A stretch of 64,000 nt of DNA from Anaerosporomusa subterranea (GTDB lineage Bacteria > Bacillota > Negativicutes > Sporomusales > Acetonemataceae): assembly GCF_001611555.1 (NCBI RefSeq), contig NZ_LSGP01000017.1, positions 1-64,000 of the forward strand, read 5' to 3'. Position 1 is the first letter of the stretch; each line of letters begins with the position of its first letter. This document shows positions 1 through 8,196 of this stretch, piece by piece. Below the pieces are notes generated by a model, which saw only the letters and a list, made by a program, of their open reading frames with translations, was not told the DNA's origin and made no database searches. A program made the position numbers and the translations under genes.

Positions 1-20
1 GGATAGGTAGTCGCAGGTTT
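1..20 (+). rRNA. possible 3' end of a 5S rRNA gene
   Basis: The first 20 bases resemble the usual 3' tail of a Firmicute 5S rRNA (a GGTAGTCGC-like segment, then an AGG end) and are followed at once by a strong terminator. A tRNA operon 1.1 kb downstream fits the end of an rRNA operon. Only the tail lies in the window, so the call is tentative. Confidence 0.35.
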
Positions 21-21
21 A

Positions 22-59
22 GAAAAGCACTCACTGAAAAGTGAGTGCTTTTCGTTTTT
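22..59 (+). terminator. intrinsic terminator after the window-edge RNA gene
   Basis: A perfect 13-bp stem (22-34 with 41-53) with a 6-base loop is followed by a T-rich tract. It would end the transcript entering from the left edge. Confidence 0.8.
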
Positions 60-125
60 GTATTTTACCCCTTGGCTCTCGTCATACGTCATAGTGCCAG
101 CTGTCCTGTCAGTAGTCAGAACACA

Positions 126-238
126 GGCGATCCAAAGCCTTATGCTGTAAGGATCGGTAGTTATTTGCGGTGGCGGCACGGGCAGGCATTAGCCCGCTTG
201 ACAGTACACCCTAACCTCCGCTAGGGCTAATGTCTGGC
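126..238. repeat. three-hairpin intergenic repeat, copy 1
   Basis: About 110 bases shared in diverged form with 1501-1617. Common blocks are GTAAGG, GGTAG-TATT, GCGG, GGCATTA and CCTCCGCTA. Both copies can fold three hairpins, and stem bases change while loop blocks stay. The function is unknown; it may be a structured RNA or a mobile palindromic element. Nothing else is evident between 60 and 370. Confidence 0.55.
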
Positions 239-370
239 CCGGGCCAAATTTAATCATGCGAGAGTTAAGGATTGTAAAATGAAGGATTCTTTTACGATAG
301 AGTTCAGAAGAGGAAATCAGTGTAACCCATATTGTCTCTGCGCCGTGAGGGTGGTAGCGGCAAATAAGAA

Positions 371-560
371 AGCCGCTTATAAAGCGGCTCCTGGCCGTTG
401 ATAAACGCCCATCTGCGTTGTTAGACCCGCCGCCCCATTACTAGCGTACCCTTTAGTACGCGTCACTGCTGGGTCGATGGGTCTGCCTAGCATCTGGGCT
501 ATTTCTAAACGGCCTAGGAATAGGGTTTCTCTGCAACCTGAAGCCGCTTATAAAGCGGCT
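371..560. repeat. palindromic repeat inserted in a terminator, with duplicated hairpin
   Basis: The 20-base hairpin sequence at 371-390 recurs exactly at 541-560. Between them lies a roughly 136-bp imperfect palindrome (CCTGGCCGTT at its left end, AACGGCCTAGG at its right). The core contains CCATCTGCGTTGTTAG and a GCGTAC/GTACGC hairpin, and it matches the reverse complement of 6090-6182. On the minus strand the hairpin at 371-390 is followed by a T-rich tail while the one at 541-560 is not. This is what an insertion into the terminator of the small gene at 571-738 would leave. Confidence 0.7.
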
Positions 561-570
561 TTGTGGGAGA

Positions 571-738
571 TTACATTTTATTGTGCTTAAATTTGGCGCT
601 AGCCTCTTCGGAAGCCTGATCGATTTTTGAGTTAAATTCATCAAGTATTTCATTAGTATCAGAGAAATTTACACCTCTTAGTGCTGCTGAAGCTTTATCG
701 GTAGCAGTGTCTAATGTTTGTTTGGCTTGGTCGGACAT
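571..738 (-). CDS. small hydrophilic protein, 55 aa, unknown function
   Basis: This short gene begins at the ATG at 738 with a full AGGAGG site 9 bases upstream (748-753). An in-frame ATG at 744 is only 3 bases from that site and is less likely. The product starts MSDQAKQTLD and is rich in Ala, Asp, Lys, Ser and Glu, with no membrane segment. It looks like one or two amphipathic helices. A hairpin at 541-560 lies just past the stop. I do not recognise the family. The strong ribosome binding site, codon-like composition and terminator make it a likely real gene. Confidence 0.65.
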   Translation of the reverse strand: MSDQAKQTLDTATDKASAALRGVNFSDTNEILDEFNSKIDQASEEASAKFKHNKM

Positions 739-876
739 TAGCATACACCTCCTAGATTGAATGGTGTTAGTGTTAACGCTTGATTAAGATTTATGCGGCG
801 AATACAAAATTAGTGGGTTTGAGAATAATGTTCGCGCCGTCACAGGGGAAACTGACCCATGAAGGAGGTGTTCAAT

Positions 877-982
877 ATGAAGCTCAATTTTAGAAAAACC
901 TAGCGATACAGACCGAGTCATTCGAGTGGCCATCGGAGCAGCATTGATTTAGTCGGCAACATTTCAATATATTTCCACCTAA
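877..982 (+). pseudogene. decayed DUF2892 (YgaP-like membrane) gene
   Basis: A GGAGG site precedes an ATG whose frame reads MKLNFRKT and then stops. One frame over, the DNA encodes DTDRVIRVAIGAALI, the N-terminal signature of DUF2892 membrane proteins. A second stop follows, and the reading ends at about 982. The frameshift, internal stop and short length point to a gene remnant. The ribosome binding site is still intact. Confidence 0.65.
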
Positions 983-1118
983 GAAGGGAGTACTAGCAAT
1001 GTAGTCTCGACACCTCTTTTCCCAACATGTGAGTCGATAAAATTCGGCTCACTCCCGCACTCTGCAGTGTGCGTAGTGTTACCTTAAAAGTCTCCGCTTT
1101 TTAACATTATATGGATCA

Positions 1119-1148
1119 TTGACAATCGCTATATTCTCATGATATAAT
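1119..1148 (+). promoter_or_regulatory. sigma-A promoter of the tRNA operon
   Basis: TTGACA at 1119-1124 and TATAAT at 1143-1148 are both perfect consensus boxes, 18 bases apart. The first tRNA starts 26 bases downstream. Confidence 0.85.
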
Positions 1149-1174
1149 AAATGCCTATCAAAGAGATATATTAT

Positions 1175-1250
<76 letters not shown>

Positions 1251-1263
1251 GTTCTTCTTTCGC

Positions 1264-1340
1264 GGCCCTGTGGTGTAGCGGTCTAACATGCCGCCCTGTC
1301 ACGGCGGAGATCGACGGTTCAAATCCGTTCAGGGTCGCCA
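1264..1340 (+). tRNA. tRNA-Asp (anticodon GUC)
   Basis: 77 nt. The acceptor stem is GGCCCTG with CAGGGTC, the anticodon loop is CTGTCAC between CCGCC and GGCGG, and the T-loop is GGTTCAAATCC. An encoded GCCA end follows. Confidence 0.95.
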
Positions 1341-1349
1341 TTTATTTAT

Positions 1350-1424
1350 GGCGACGTAGCCAAGTGGTAAGGCAGAGGCCTGCAAAGCCTCTATTCCCTA
1401 GTTCGAATCTAGGTGTCGCCTCCA
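1350..1424 (+). tRNA. tRNA-Cys (anticodon GCA)
   Basis: 75 nt. The acceptor stem is GGCGACG with TGTCGCC (one wobble), the anticodon loop is CTGCAAA, and the end is TCCA. It is the last gene of the operon and is followed 10 bases later by a terminator. Confidence 0.95.
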
Positions 1425-1433
1425 ACTGTATTA

Positions 1434-1471
1434 AATAACCCCCATCATTCACTGATGGGGGTTATTTTTTT
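1434..1471 (+). terminator. terminator of the tRNA operon
   Basis: The stem AATAACCCCCATCA with TGATGGGGGTTATT surrounds a 5-base loop and runs directly into a T tract. Confidence 0.9.
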
Positions 1472-1500
1472 AACGAAACAAATTTTATAAATTTTCTGAA

Positions 1501-1617
1501 GCGGTAACGCCTTGTGCCGTAAGGCTTGGTAGCTATTCCGCGGCAGGGTTTTACCAGGCATTAACCCTGTTCCGACGGTACACCCCTTAGCCTCCGCTAA
1601 GGCTAGCCTGGCTAAGG
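1501..1617. repeat. three-hairpin intergenic repeat, copy 2
   Basis: A diverged copy of 126-238 in the same orientation, on the other side of the tRNA operon. Its three possible stems are GCCTT/AAGGC, CAGGGTT/AACCCTG and TAGCCT/AGGCTA. They differ in sequence from copy 1 but stay paired, while GGTAG, GGCATTA and CCTCCGCTA are kept. Confidence 0.55.
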
Positions 1618-1691
1618 GTGTTCTGAAGCAGGGCGGGCAAGGGCGGGCTGATGTATTTGCCGATAAACATTAAATTTATTTGTCTTATATG

Positions 1692-1729
1692 CCAAAAAGC
1701 TGACACAGGCTGTTTGCCCAGGTCAGCTT
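1692..1729 (-). terminator. terminator of the ASCH-domain gene
   Basis: Read on the minus strand, AAGCTGAC pairs with GTCAGCTT across a 17-base loop and continues into a short T run. It lies 14 bases past the gene end. Confidence 0.65.
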
Positions 1730-1742
1730 CTCAAACAAGACT

Positions 1743-2093
1743 TTATGCGTCAACTATTTCTGAAAAGTAGATCACACTTACCTTATCGTTTAGAGTAATC
1801 GCTTTGCCATAGAGATGCTCAAAAAAACGAATTAACTCCTCTGGTGATTTAATGTCAGGATTCTGATGCGCCAGATCCTCAGCGGTGAGTTGGTTGAAGT
1901 GCTTAACCGATACTTTATCAATAATCGCTGTATACAGTTTTCGTCTTGGAGTATGCTTTTTCCCGAAAGTAATCCAGACAATGGAGTTTTCCGGAAATGC
2001 GCTGCTGACATCTCCCAACCGGACTGTACAATTTTTGGCCCGTGAGACTAGCATTTGCTCATGATGCTCAGATTGGAAGTTCAATGCGAACAT
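1743..2093 (-). CDS. ASCH/PUA-like domain protein
   Basis: The 116-residue product has the look of a stand-alone ASCH domain: an N-terminal LNFQSEHHEQMLVSRAKNCT segment, then TVRLGD and an IVWITFG strand. ASCH domains share the PUA-like fold and are thought to bind RNA or nucleotides; the exact substrate here is unknown. The ATG at 2093 is preceded by AGGAGGG. It stands alone between a tRNA operon and the divergent queuosine operon and has its own terminator. Confidence 0.6.
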   Translation of the reverse strand: MFALNFQSEHHEQMLVSRAKNCTVRLGDVSSAFPENSIVWITFGKKHTPRRKLYTAIIDKVSVKHFNQLTAEDLAHQNPDIKSPEELIRFFEHLYGKAITLNDKVSVIYFSEIVDA

Positions 2094-2234
2094 AGTTTCC
2101 CTCCTTTACAGTAAATGCTGCAGGCAACGTGGCGTCTATCGTTAGTTTACAGTAAAATTGCTGCTATTTAAAGCGAAATTTCAGGAACTATTGGCTATAG
2201 GGCGTGTTCCGTTTAATCATGCTTCGCCTGTTCC

Positions 2235-2263
2235 TTGAAGCCTGAGTAAATATGTGATATAAT
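2235..2263 (+). promoter_or_regulatory. sigma-A promoter of queT-queF
   Basis: TTGAAG at 2235-2240 and TATAAT at 2258-2263 are spaced 17 bases apart. The predicted start, near 2270, lies just before the riboswitch aptamer. Confidence 0.75.
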
Positions 2264-2280
2264 ACAATATAATTCAATAA

Positions 2281-2319
2281 GACAGTTCGTAACCATCCTG
2301 TCTATAAACAAAACTACGG
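2281..2319 (+). promoter_or_regulatory. preQ1-I riboswitch aptamer
   Basis: The P1 stem is GACAG (2281-2285) with CTGTC (2298-2302) around the loop TTCGTAACCATC. It is followed by the A-rich tail TATAAACAAAACTACGG (2303-2319), the class-I preQ1 pattern. It sits between a good promoter and a queuosine-precursor transporter plus queF, the usual targets. CTCC at about 2376-2379 could pair with the GGAG of the queT ribosome binding site, so control may act on translation; this last point is inference. Confidence 0.85.
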
Positions 2320-2408
2320 GCATGCTGATAATAGAGGCTTATTTCTCTGTTGCGGCAGACGTGGGGCAGGTATGCTCCTTTTTGTTGCCCAAAACGTGGA
2401 GGAATGAA

Positions 2409-2912
2409 ATGAATTCAGCAATGGCGGCTCAGAGACTTAAGACGATGACAATATCGCGGCAAATTGCGATTTCCGGCCTGGTGGCCGCAGTCTATATCGC
2501 AGTAATGATGCTTACTCAAGGTTTTGCTTTCGGGCAGTATCAGATTCGGATTGCGACCTCTCTGTATGCGCTTAGTGCGATTTATCCATTCTTGATTATT
2601 CCGCTGGCGGTAAGCAATTTGCTGAGTAATCTGTTGATGGGCGGATTGGGTTTGCCTGATATTATTGGTGGAGGAATAGTTGGACTACTGACAGCCTCGC
2701 TGGTGTATCTGGTGCCCCGCTGGCAGTTAAATGATTGGTTGATTGCTTTGCCAATTATCTTTTGCCCTGGTCTATTAGTTCCGGTTTGGTTATCTTATCT
2801 GATTCCTGTTCCGTATGAGGTTTTGGCAGTGAGCTTGCTTATTGGTCAGATAATCCCGGGAATCACGGGTGTTATTCTAGTCAAACAACTGCGCAACAAA
2901 CTAGTAGGTTGA
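2409..2912 (+). CDS. queT: queuosine precursor transporter QueT
   Basis: The 167-residue membrane protein has about five or six hydrophobic segments. It matches the QueT/QrtT family in the [20 protein letters not shown] stretch and in the [18 protein letters not shown] segment. These S-components of ECF transporters bring in preQ0/preQ1. I chose the ATG at 2409, which has GGAGG 6 bases upstream; the longer frame from 2322 would start at the edge of the riboswitch aptamer. It is followed by queF 19 bases on, so salvage and reduction genes share one preQ1-controlled transcript. No other ECF part is nearby. Confidence 0.85.
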   Translation: MNSAMAAQRLKTMTISRQIAISGLVAAVYIAVMMLTQGFAFGQYQIRIATSLYALSAIYPFLIIPLAVSNLLSNLLMGGLGLPDIIGGGIVGLLTASLVYLVPRWQLNDWLIALPIIFCPGLLVPVWLSYLIPVPYEVLAVSLLIGQIIPGITGVILVKQLRNKLVG

Positions 2913-2931
2913 AGTAAAGGGGGAGAACACA

Positions 2932-3429
2932 ATGCAAGGCAGAACTAAAGCAGAGCTTGCAGGAATCTCACTGCTTGGCAATCAGGCGATTGACTATAAA
3001 TTCGGCTATGATCCGGCAGTGCTGGAGTCATTTGCGAACAAACATCCTGGCAACGATTATTTTGTCAAATTTAACTGTCCGGAGTTTACCAGCTTGTGTC
3101 CTATGACTGGTCAGCCGGACTTTGCGACAATTTACATTTCTTATGTGCCAGATAAACTACTGGTTGAAAGTAAATCATTGAAGTTGTACCTGTTTAGCTT
3201 CCGCAACCATGGAGACTTCCATGAAGACTGTGTTAACAAAATTATGAAGGATTTAGTGGAACTGCTAGATCCGAAATATATCGAGGTGTGGGGCAAGTTC
3301 ACGCCGCGTGGCGGCATTTCGATTGACCCATATTGCAACTACGGCAAAGAGGGTACGAAGTGGCAGGCGGCGGCAGAGAAACGGCTGATGTATCACGATA
3401 TGTATCCAGAAATAATCAATAATCGGTAG
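2932..3429 (+). CDS. queF: NADPH-dependent preQ0 reductase QueF
   Basis: QueF reduces 7-cyano-7-deazaguanine (preQ0) to preQ1 in the queuosine tRNA-modification pathway (EC 1.7.1.13). The 165-residue length is that of the short, unimodular B. subtilis type. Catalytic Cys56 is in [14 protein letters not shown] with Asp63 beside it, the QueF motif is ESKSLKLY (79-86), and His97/Glu98 are in NHGDFHED. The start has a GGGGGAG site. It is co-transcribed with queT behind the preQ1 riboswitch. Confidence 0.93.
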   Translation: MQGRTKAELAGISLLGNQAIDYKFGYDPAVLESFANKHPGNDYFVKFNCPEFTSLCPMTGQPDFATIYISYVPDKLLVESKSLKLYLFSFRNHGDFHEDCVNKIMKDLVELLDPKYIEVWGKFTPRGGISIDPYCNYGKEGTKWQAAAEKRLMYHDMYPEIINNR

Positions 3430-3433
3430 AAAA

Positions 3434-3478
3434 AGAGTCGCCATTTTCGCTGCTGCGAGAGTGGCGGCTTTTCTCTTA
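3434..3478 (+). terminator. terminator of queT-queF
   Basis: GTCGCCA pairs with GTGGCGGC-type bases around an inner stem (TTTCGC/GCGA), followed by TTTTCTCTT. Confidence 0.65.
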
Positions 3479-3504
3479 AAGCGTTTAAAAAGCACAGTTG
3501 TGAG

Positions 3505-3650
3505 GCCTCCGAAGCCTTGTAGCGCAAAGAACGGAACACTAGCGCCACTAAGGACAACGGCTTGTGTCGCTGGTGTAGCGTTAGTACCGCTCGTGTTCAT
3601 CGCACTTTGATACACTGCGGTATCGCCAAGATTGCGCAACGGTTTTTCGT
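3505..3650. repeat. diverged intergenic repeat, copy 1
   Basis: Shares AAGCCTTG-AGCGCAA, CGGA-CACT, CGCT-GTGTA-CG-TAGT and CCGCT-GTGTTC blocks with 54595-54775. Both copies end in a CCG/CGG hairpin with a T run. It fills the gap between convergent queF and aroH. Confidence 0.5.
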
Positions 3651-3657
3651 ATGATTA

Positions 3658-4023
3658 CTACTCCTGCGTTGCTAAGTCTGGCCGCAGTCTGGCTGCGCCG
3701 TACAAATAGGCATGTTGGATCGCTGCTTGCGGCGCATCTGTATTTAAAAGAATCAGCACCCTGATGCAAAGCGGCACGCCGTCTGGATTGTCGATTTCCT
3801 GGGTTCCAAACAGCGGCACGCTATCCCAGCCGATGCGGCGAGCGGCTGCGGCGGGAAAGGCGGCTGGCAGATCGGGGGTTGAGGCAAAGATCACTGCTCC
3901 AATGTCCTCAGTCTTAATATTATTGCTGTTAACCAATTCGGTCAATAACTCAGCCGTGCGGCTGAGGATTTGTTCACGGTCATTCTGCTCGACTGTGATT
4001 GCTCCTCTGACTCCTCGCAGCAT
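3658..4023 (-). CDS. aroH: monofunctional chorismate mutase AroH
   Basis: AroH converts chorismate to prephenate at the head of phenylalanine and tyrosine synthesis (EC 5.4.99.5). The 121-residue product aligns along its length with the B. subtilis trimeric type. Active-site residues are Arg6 in MLRGVRGAIT, Glu76 in GTQEID and Arg88 in LCIRVL, and the family C-terminal LRPDL is kept. The ATG at 4023 has an AGGAG site. It is not linked to other aromatic genes here. Confidence 0.93.
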   Translation of the reverse strand: MLRGVRGAITVEQNDREQILSRTAELLTELVNSNNIKTEDIGAVIFASTPDLPAAFPAAAARRIGWDSVPLFGTQEIDNPDGVPLCIRVLILLNTDAPQAAIQHAYLYGAARLRPDLATQE

Positions 4024-4148
4024 GGTCTCACTCCTTTGGGCTTAAAGCTTGGTATTATTATCTCGGTCTTATTAAGGTTTTTCTCACTGACAGGAAAAAT
4101 TAGATAAAAGGAGAATATACTAGGACGTAGTAGCGGAGGTTAACGCAT

Positions 4149-5969
4149 ATGAAACGCAAAAGATTTTCTGCCGTGGTTTGCGGCTTACTGATAGCAGGTT
4201 TTTTGTTAGGGGCTTGCGCGCCGGCTGTGGCCACCCCTGGCCGGGAGGCTGTCGTTGGCAATCCGACCTATGAAGACCCGCTGACGCCTGCTGATGGCAG
4301 TAATATTAGCGAGCGCAGGCCGTCAATTAGCTGGACAGTGCAGCCGAATGGACAGGAGATTGCGTCTTTTCGCATGCATCTCGACGGTCAAGCTGTGAAG
4401 CCGGTTCGCACGGTTCGCGGCTCTGCAGTAGTTTTTGCGTACAAACCGGAGCGAGAGTTACTTCCGGGCATTCATACAGCAAGCGTAACCATTACGTTTG
4501 ACGGTTATCAACCATTGACTCTCACTAGCCGATTTACGATTGTTAGCAATCCGGTTAAGCCTTTTGCCGGTAAAGATTCGACTCAACTGCAGCTTATGGA
4601 AGCGGAGGCAGTCAGTCATCTCAATAGTATTCGCAAGACACTGGCGATTTCAGATCTTAGCACTAATCCTAGTCTGACCGCAGCGGCCCAATCTCATAGC
4701 AACTTTCTGCAGATCAATCATCTGGTTGGTCATTATCAAAATGAGCGCTATCCTGGCTTCACCGGCATTACCCCTCAGGACAGAGCGGCTTTCTTTGGCT
4801 ATAGTGGAGTAGCGACAGAAGGGATCGACTATGGTATTTCCTCGCCACGAATGAGTATTGAGGGTCTGATCGATGCGCCGTATCATCGCTTGGGGCTGAT
4901 TAACCCTAATGACAGAGAAGTTGGGGCCGGGTTTTCTCTGCAGTCCTATAACATGGTTATTAATGCTGGTAATTCCGACGACCGCAATGATGACCGGGCT
5001 ATGCGATATCCCTATGCCGGGCAAACTGACGCCAAGTCTTCCTGGTTTGTCGCCGAATCGCCAAATCCGCTTGCCAGCTACCACAAAGACCGCATGTATG
5101 TCGGTTATCCGGTCAGTCTGAGTTTTCATGACACCAAGACACGAGAGTTGCGGTTGCTTGCTGCTTCATTTAAAGACAGCGCAGGCAACGATATCTCGCA
5201 TTATGTTGTAGACTCTAGTCGTGAAAGCGAGTCTAAAAAATACATCTTCTTGATTCCGCAGTTGCCGCTTAAGTCAGGTGAAACCTATCAGATCAAGATT
5301 GAAGCTCAACGCATCCTAACAGATGGTAGCATCAAACCAATTTACGAAGCGTGGTCCTTTACGACCCGTGCCACAGTGGCTATTGATTACCTGGGTCTCG
5401 TTAATCTAGAGGGAGTCGAGAATCTCCAACTAAAGCTAAGAAATGGCGATATTGAGGATGTAAGCTATCTGCTGATCCGGGACGGCGAAATTGTCCGTAA
5501 ATACAATGCTGAGCAAGGCTTCTCCTGGACGAATGCTGGTCCGTTGAGCCCAGGGAGATACCGTCTGCAGCTAGCATCGCCTTCGCTATCACCTGATTTA
5601 ATCGAGTATACAGTGGAAATTCAGGAATCCAGCGGTAAGCGGCGAAGTGTGACCGTAGTCGACCAGGCCAACTTGGGACCAATTCCCGCCGTGCGAGCAG
5701 GACTAATGCGGCTAGCTGGCCGTGACCATATAGAGCTTTTCTGGCAAAGCGGCAAACCAGCAGGTGTCAGTTATGTCCTTAAGCGCGGCGGCGAAGTATG
5801 GCGTAGCTATTCAGCAGACCGCTACTATTCCCAACGCGGCCCGAGCCTGCCGGATGGTGACTATCTGCTTGAAATCAGCAAATCCGGCGCACCTGAACTC
5901 AGTCAGTATATCCTCAGCCTGTATACAGACAACGGCGAACGCCGAGTTTTGCTGACGCCGGTGAAGTGA
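4149..5969 (+). CDS. CAP/SCP-domain surface lipoprotein
   Basis: The 606-residue protein begins with a lipoprotein signal (hydrophobic segment, then LGAC with Cys at about 23). An Ig-like domain follows at roughly residues 45-130 (PADGSNISERRPSISWTV). A CAP domain spans about 145-285 (AVSHLNSIRK, AAQSHSNFL, VGHYQN, ATEGI, INPNDREVGAG). A beta-sandwich repeat region completes the chain. CAP domains occur in many extracytoplasmic bacterial proteins of unknown activity. The start has GGAGG. No neighbour shares its strand, so it is probably single. Confidence 0.75.
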   Translation: MKRKRFSAVVCGLLIAGFLLGACAPAVATPGREAVVGNPTYEDPLTPADGSNISERRPSISWTVQPNGQEIASFRMHLDGQAVKPVRTVRGSAVVFAYKPERELLPGIHTASVTITFDGYQPLTLTSRFTIVSNPVKPFAGKDSTQLQLMEAEAVSHLNSIRKTLAISDLSTNPSLTAAAQSHSNFLQINHLVGHYQNERYPGFTGITPQDRAAFFGYSGVATEGIDYGISSPRMSIEGLIDAPYHRLGLINPNDREVGAGFSLQSYNMVINAGNSDDRNDDRAMRYPYAGQTDAKSSWFVAESPNPLASYHKDRMYVGYPVSLSFHDTKTRELRLLAASFKDSAGNDISHYVVDSSRESESKKYIFLIPQLPLKSGETYQIKIEAQRILTDGSIKPIYEAWSFTTRATVAIDYLGLVNLEGVENLQLKLRNGDIEDVSYLLIRDGEIVRKYNAEQGFSWTNAGPLSPGRYRLQLASPSLSPDLIEYTVEIQESSGKRRSVTVVDQANLGPIPAVRAGLMRLAGRDHIELFWQSGKPAGVSYVLKRGGEVWRSYSADRYYSQRGPSLPDGDYLLEISKSGAPELSQYILSLYTDNGERRVLLTPVK

Positions 5970-6089
5970 ATCGCATGTTATTGTGAGCAGCAATCTTCTT
6001 CGTTTTTTAATACCTCTGCAAGGGCGTTCAGAAGGGTTCAGATGTTGTTGCCTATGAGGTTAGGGATTTTTTGAAGTAAGCAAGCTGAA

Positions 6090-6182
6090 TAGCATCACTA
6101 GGCAGCCCTGAAAACCCAGCAGCGACGCGTACTGGAATGTACGCTAGCAATGGATTTTCGGGGCTAACAACGCAGATGGGCC
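6090..6182 (-). repeat. palindromic repeat, second copy of the 391-526 element
   Basis: The reverse complement contains GCCCATCTGCGTTGTTAG, CTAGCGTAC, GTACGCGTC and CTGCTGGG in the order seen at 405-500. Its centre is a GCGTAC/GTACGC hairpin. It sits between the CAP lipoprotein and the GlcG-like gene. Confidence 0.7.
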
Positions 6183-6198
6183 CCGGACTTGAAGAGCC

Positions 6199-6621
6199 CT
6201 AGTTCACGGGCTGCATTAAGACGCGCAATATCCTCGCCGCCACATCATCTGCCATCGCCTGATCCTGCTCTGAGGGACGTCCACTAATGCCAATCGAACC
6301 GATAATCTCACCTTCTTTGTTCACTAATGGTGCAGCACCAGGCAAAGGTGTGAGATCAGGGTCGCAGAAGTAGCGGATATCGAGATGTTCGCGTTTGATA
6401 CGGGCGAGAAAGTCGGCCGTCCTTGCTTGCATTCTTGCTGCAGTATAGGCTTTGTGACGAGCTAGATGTCCTGTGCGCACCGCCGCACCATCCATTTTTA
6501 GAAAACCGGCTAATGAGCCATCCTTGTCGCAAACTGCGACAGACACAGGTGCACCACCATCTTGCTTTGCCTCATCAAGGATTTGATTGAGAATACGGTA
6601 AACGATATCGGTTGTCAACAT
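6199..6621 (-). CDS. GlcG/HbpS-family protein
   Basis: The 140-residue product belongs to the GlcG/HbpS (DUF336) family. It shows AVCDKDGSLAGFLKMDGA, HKAYTAA near residue 57, the proline-rich PLPGAAPLV loop and the GEIIGSIGISG strand near residue 105. Some members bind haem or cobalamin, and others sit next to glycolate or diol pathways without a proven role. No signal peptide is seen, so it is probably cytoplasmic. A GAGAGGGG site precedes the ATG. The neighbours do not define its job. Confidence 0.8.
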   Translation of the reverse strand: MLTTDIVYRILNQILDEAKQDGGAPVSVAVCDKDGSLAGFLKMDGAAVRTGHLARHKAYTAARMQARTADFLARIKREHLDIRYFCDPDLTPLPGAAPLVNKEGEIIGSIGISGRPSEQDQAMADDVAARILRVLMQPVN

Positions 6622-6752
6622 AAAAATGCCCCTCTCTTATCAAGCCTGTGGTGGCAATTCGGCAATTCGGCGCGATTCTCCTGCTGACTAATGAAAACAG
6701 TGACAGTGGTCTTCAGGAGACGGGAATGTAATTTGAAGAGAATGGTGCGTTA

Positions 6753-6791
6753 ACCACAGAGTACGCAGAGTTCACAGAGGGACCACAGAGG
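6753..6791. repeat. CACAGAGTAC-type intergenic repeat
   Basis: AACCACAGAGTACGCAGAG followed by TTCACAGAGG and CCACAGAGG. This is a member of the widespread ACCACAGAGTACACAGAG repeat class, which also occurs here at 27625-27745 and 51459-51486. Confidence 0.65.
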
Positions 6792-6871
6792 GCTACTATG
6801 TTATACTACATTAATGTAAGATGATATGTCCTCCGTAGCAAAACGCAATTCCGCTCTTAAGGTATTTGCAA

Positions 6872-6900
6872 TTGATAAATCTAGCCAGACAAGGTAGAAT
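6872..6900 (+). promoter_or_regulatory. promoter of serC
   Basis: TTGATA (6872-6877) and TAGAAT (6895-6900) are 17 bases apart. The serC start codon at 6941 lies about 40 bases on, which rules out an upstream ATG at 6866 as the start. Confidence 0.6.
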
Positions 6901-6940
6901 AAAGACAATACTATGTAATATATACGGGGAGGCGAGCGCA

Positions 6941-8029
6941 TTGACTGAGCGCGTTTTCAATTTTAATCCTGGACCGGCCACACTGCCGCTAGAGGTTCTC
7001 GAACAGGCGCAGCGGGAATTGTTATCCTATCAGAATACAGGAATGTCTATTCTGGAAATGAGTCATCGCTCCAAACCTTATGAGGCAATTCACCAGGAGG
7101 CGGAAGCCAGCCTTAAGGAAATGCTGGGAGTGGGTGAGAACTACCGGGTACTGTTCCTGCAGGGAGGTGCAAGTAGCCAGTTTTCAATGATTCCGATGAA
7201 CTTTTTGACAGTGGGCCGTACGGCTGACTATATCGTAACCGGTGTCTTCGCCGAAAAGGCATGGCAGGAGGCTAAGCTGATCGGCAATACTCATGTTGCT
7301 GCCAGCACTGCAGATGTGAATTACCGCCGTATTCCCGCCTTATCGGAGATTGCGCTAAGCGATAATCCGGTGTATGTACATATGACGAGCAATAATACGA
7401 TTTACGGAACACAATGGCAGGCTTTCCCGGATACAGGCGATGTCCCGCTAGTAGTCGATATGTCTTCAGACATTTTATCCTATCCAGTTGACGGGAATAA
7501 GTTTGCTTTGATTTATGCTGGCGCCCAAAAGAACCTGGGGACAGCGGGGGCGACCATCGTCGTTATCCGCAAGGACCTGCTCGAGACCTGCCCGAAACAG
7601 CTACCAACCATGCTGAGGTATGACATTCATGCCAAGAATGATTCACTGTACAATACCCCGCCCGGCTTTTCCGTGTACCTTGCCAATCTGAGCCTGCAAT
7701 GGCTCAAGCGACAAGGTGGTCCGGCTGGCATTGAACGTCACAACCAAGCCAAGGCGGCTTTGGTCTATGACGCGATTGACAACAGTGGCGGCTTCTATCG
7801 CGGCCATGCGGAGAAAGATAGCCGGTCGTTGATGAATATCACTTTCCGCCTGCCTAGTGAGGACCTGGAAGCGACGTTTGCCAAAGAAGCAGGCGCGGTT
7901 GGTCTTGTCGGCTTGAAAGGCCATCGCTTAGTTGGTGGTATGCGAGCCTCGATCTACAATGCGATGAGTAAGGCTGGCTGCCAGGCACTGGCAGAGTTTA
8001 TGGCAGAGTTTCAAAGGAAAAACGGCTAG
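6941..8029 (+). CDS. serC: phosphoserine aminotransferase SerC
   Basis: SerC makes 3-phosphoserine from 3-phosphohydroxypyruvate and glutamate (EC 2.6.1.52), using PLP. From the TTG at 6941, with GGGGAGG upstream, the product is 362 residues, the usual length. It opens with RVFNFNPGPATLP, carries LQGGASSQF for phosphate binding, and has the PLP lysine at 197 in YAGAQKNLG. The C-terminal GHRLVGGMRASIYNAM is typical. No serA or serB lies beside it in the window. Confidence 0.95.
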   Translation: MTERVFNFNPGPATLPLEVLEQAQRELLSYQNTGMSILEMSHRSKPYEAIHQEAEASLKEMLGVGENYRVLFLQGGASSQFSMIPMNFLTVGRTADYIVTGVFAEKAWQEAKLIGNTHVAASTADVNYRRIPALSEIALSDNPVYVHMTSNNTIYGTQWQAFPDTGDVPLVVDMSSDILSYPVDGNKFALIYAGAQKNLGTAGATIVVIRKDLLETCPKQLPTMLRYDIHAKNDSLYNTPPGFSVYLANLSLQWLKRQGGPAGIERHNQAKAALVYDAIDNSGGFYRGHAEKDSRSLMNITFRLPSEDLEATFAKEAGAVGLVGLKGHRLVGGMRASIYNAMSKAGCQALAEFMAEFQRKNG

Positions 8030-8196
8030 CTTTGCTATCCTAAACGTATAATTTTTCGTGCCCTCTTTACTATTTCGTGACCTTCGTGGAATGGTTAAGA
8101 GTCAGATAAAGCAAGGTCGGTAGTGATTGCCGCGAAAACGCGAAAGGCGCTATGCGCCTGCGCGAAGGGAACGTAAAAACGAAGCGGGGGAGAGAT

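Noticed and set aside
2322-2408. Longer start for queT
   Set aside because: It begins three bases after the riboswitch aptamer and has no ribosome binding site, whereas 2409 has GGAGG.
3265-3639. Minus-strand reading frame across the end of queF
   Set aside because: It is antisense to queF, crosses its terminator and a repeat, and has no ribosome binding site or recognisable domain.
4650-5129. 159-codon minus-strand frame inside the CAP lipoprotein gene
   Set aside because: Shadow frame of a well-supported gene, with no start signal.
6800-6940. T-box leader before serC
   Set aside because: No T-box sequence or specifier hairpin is visible, only a normal promoter.
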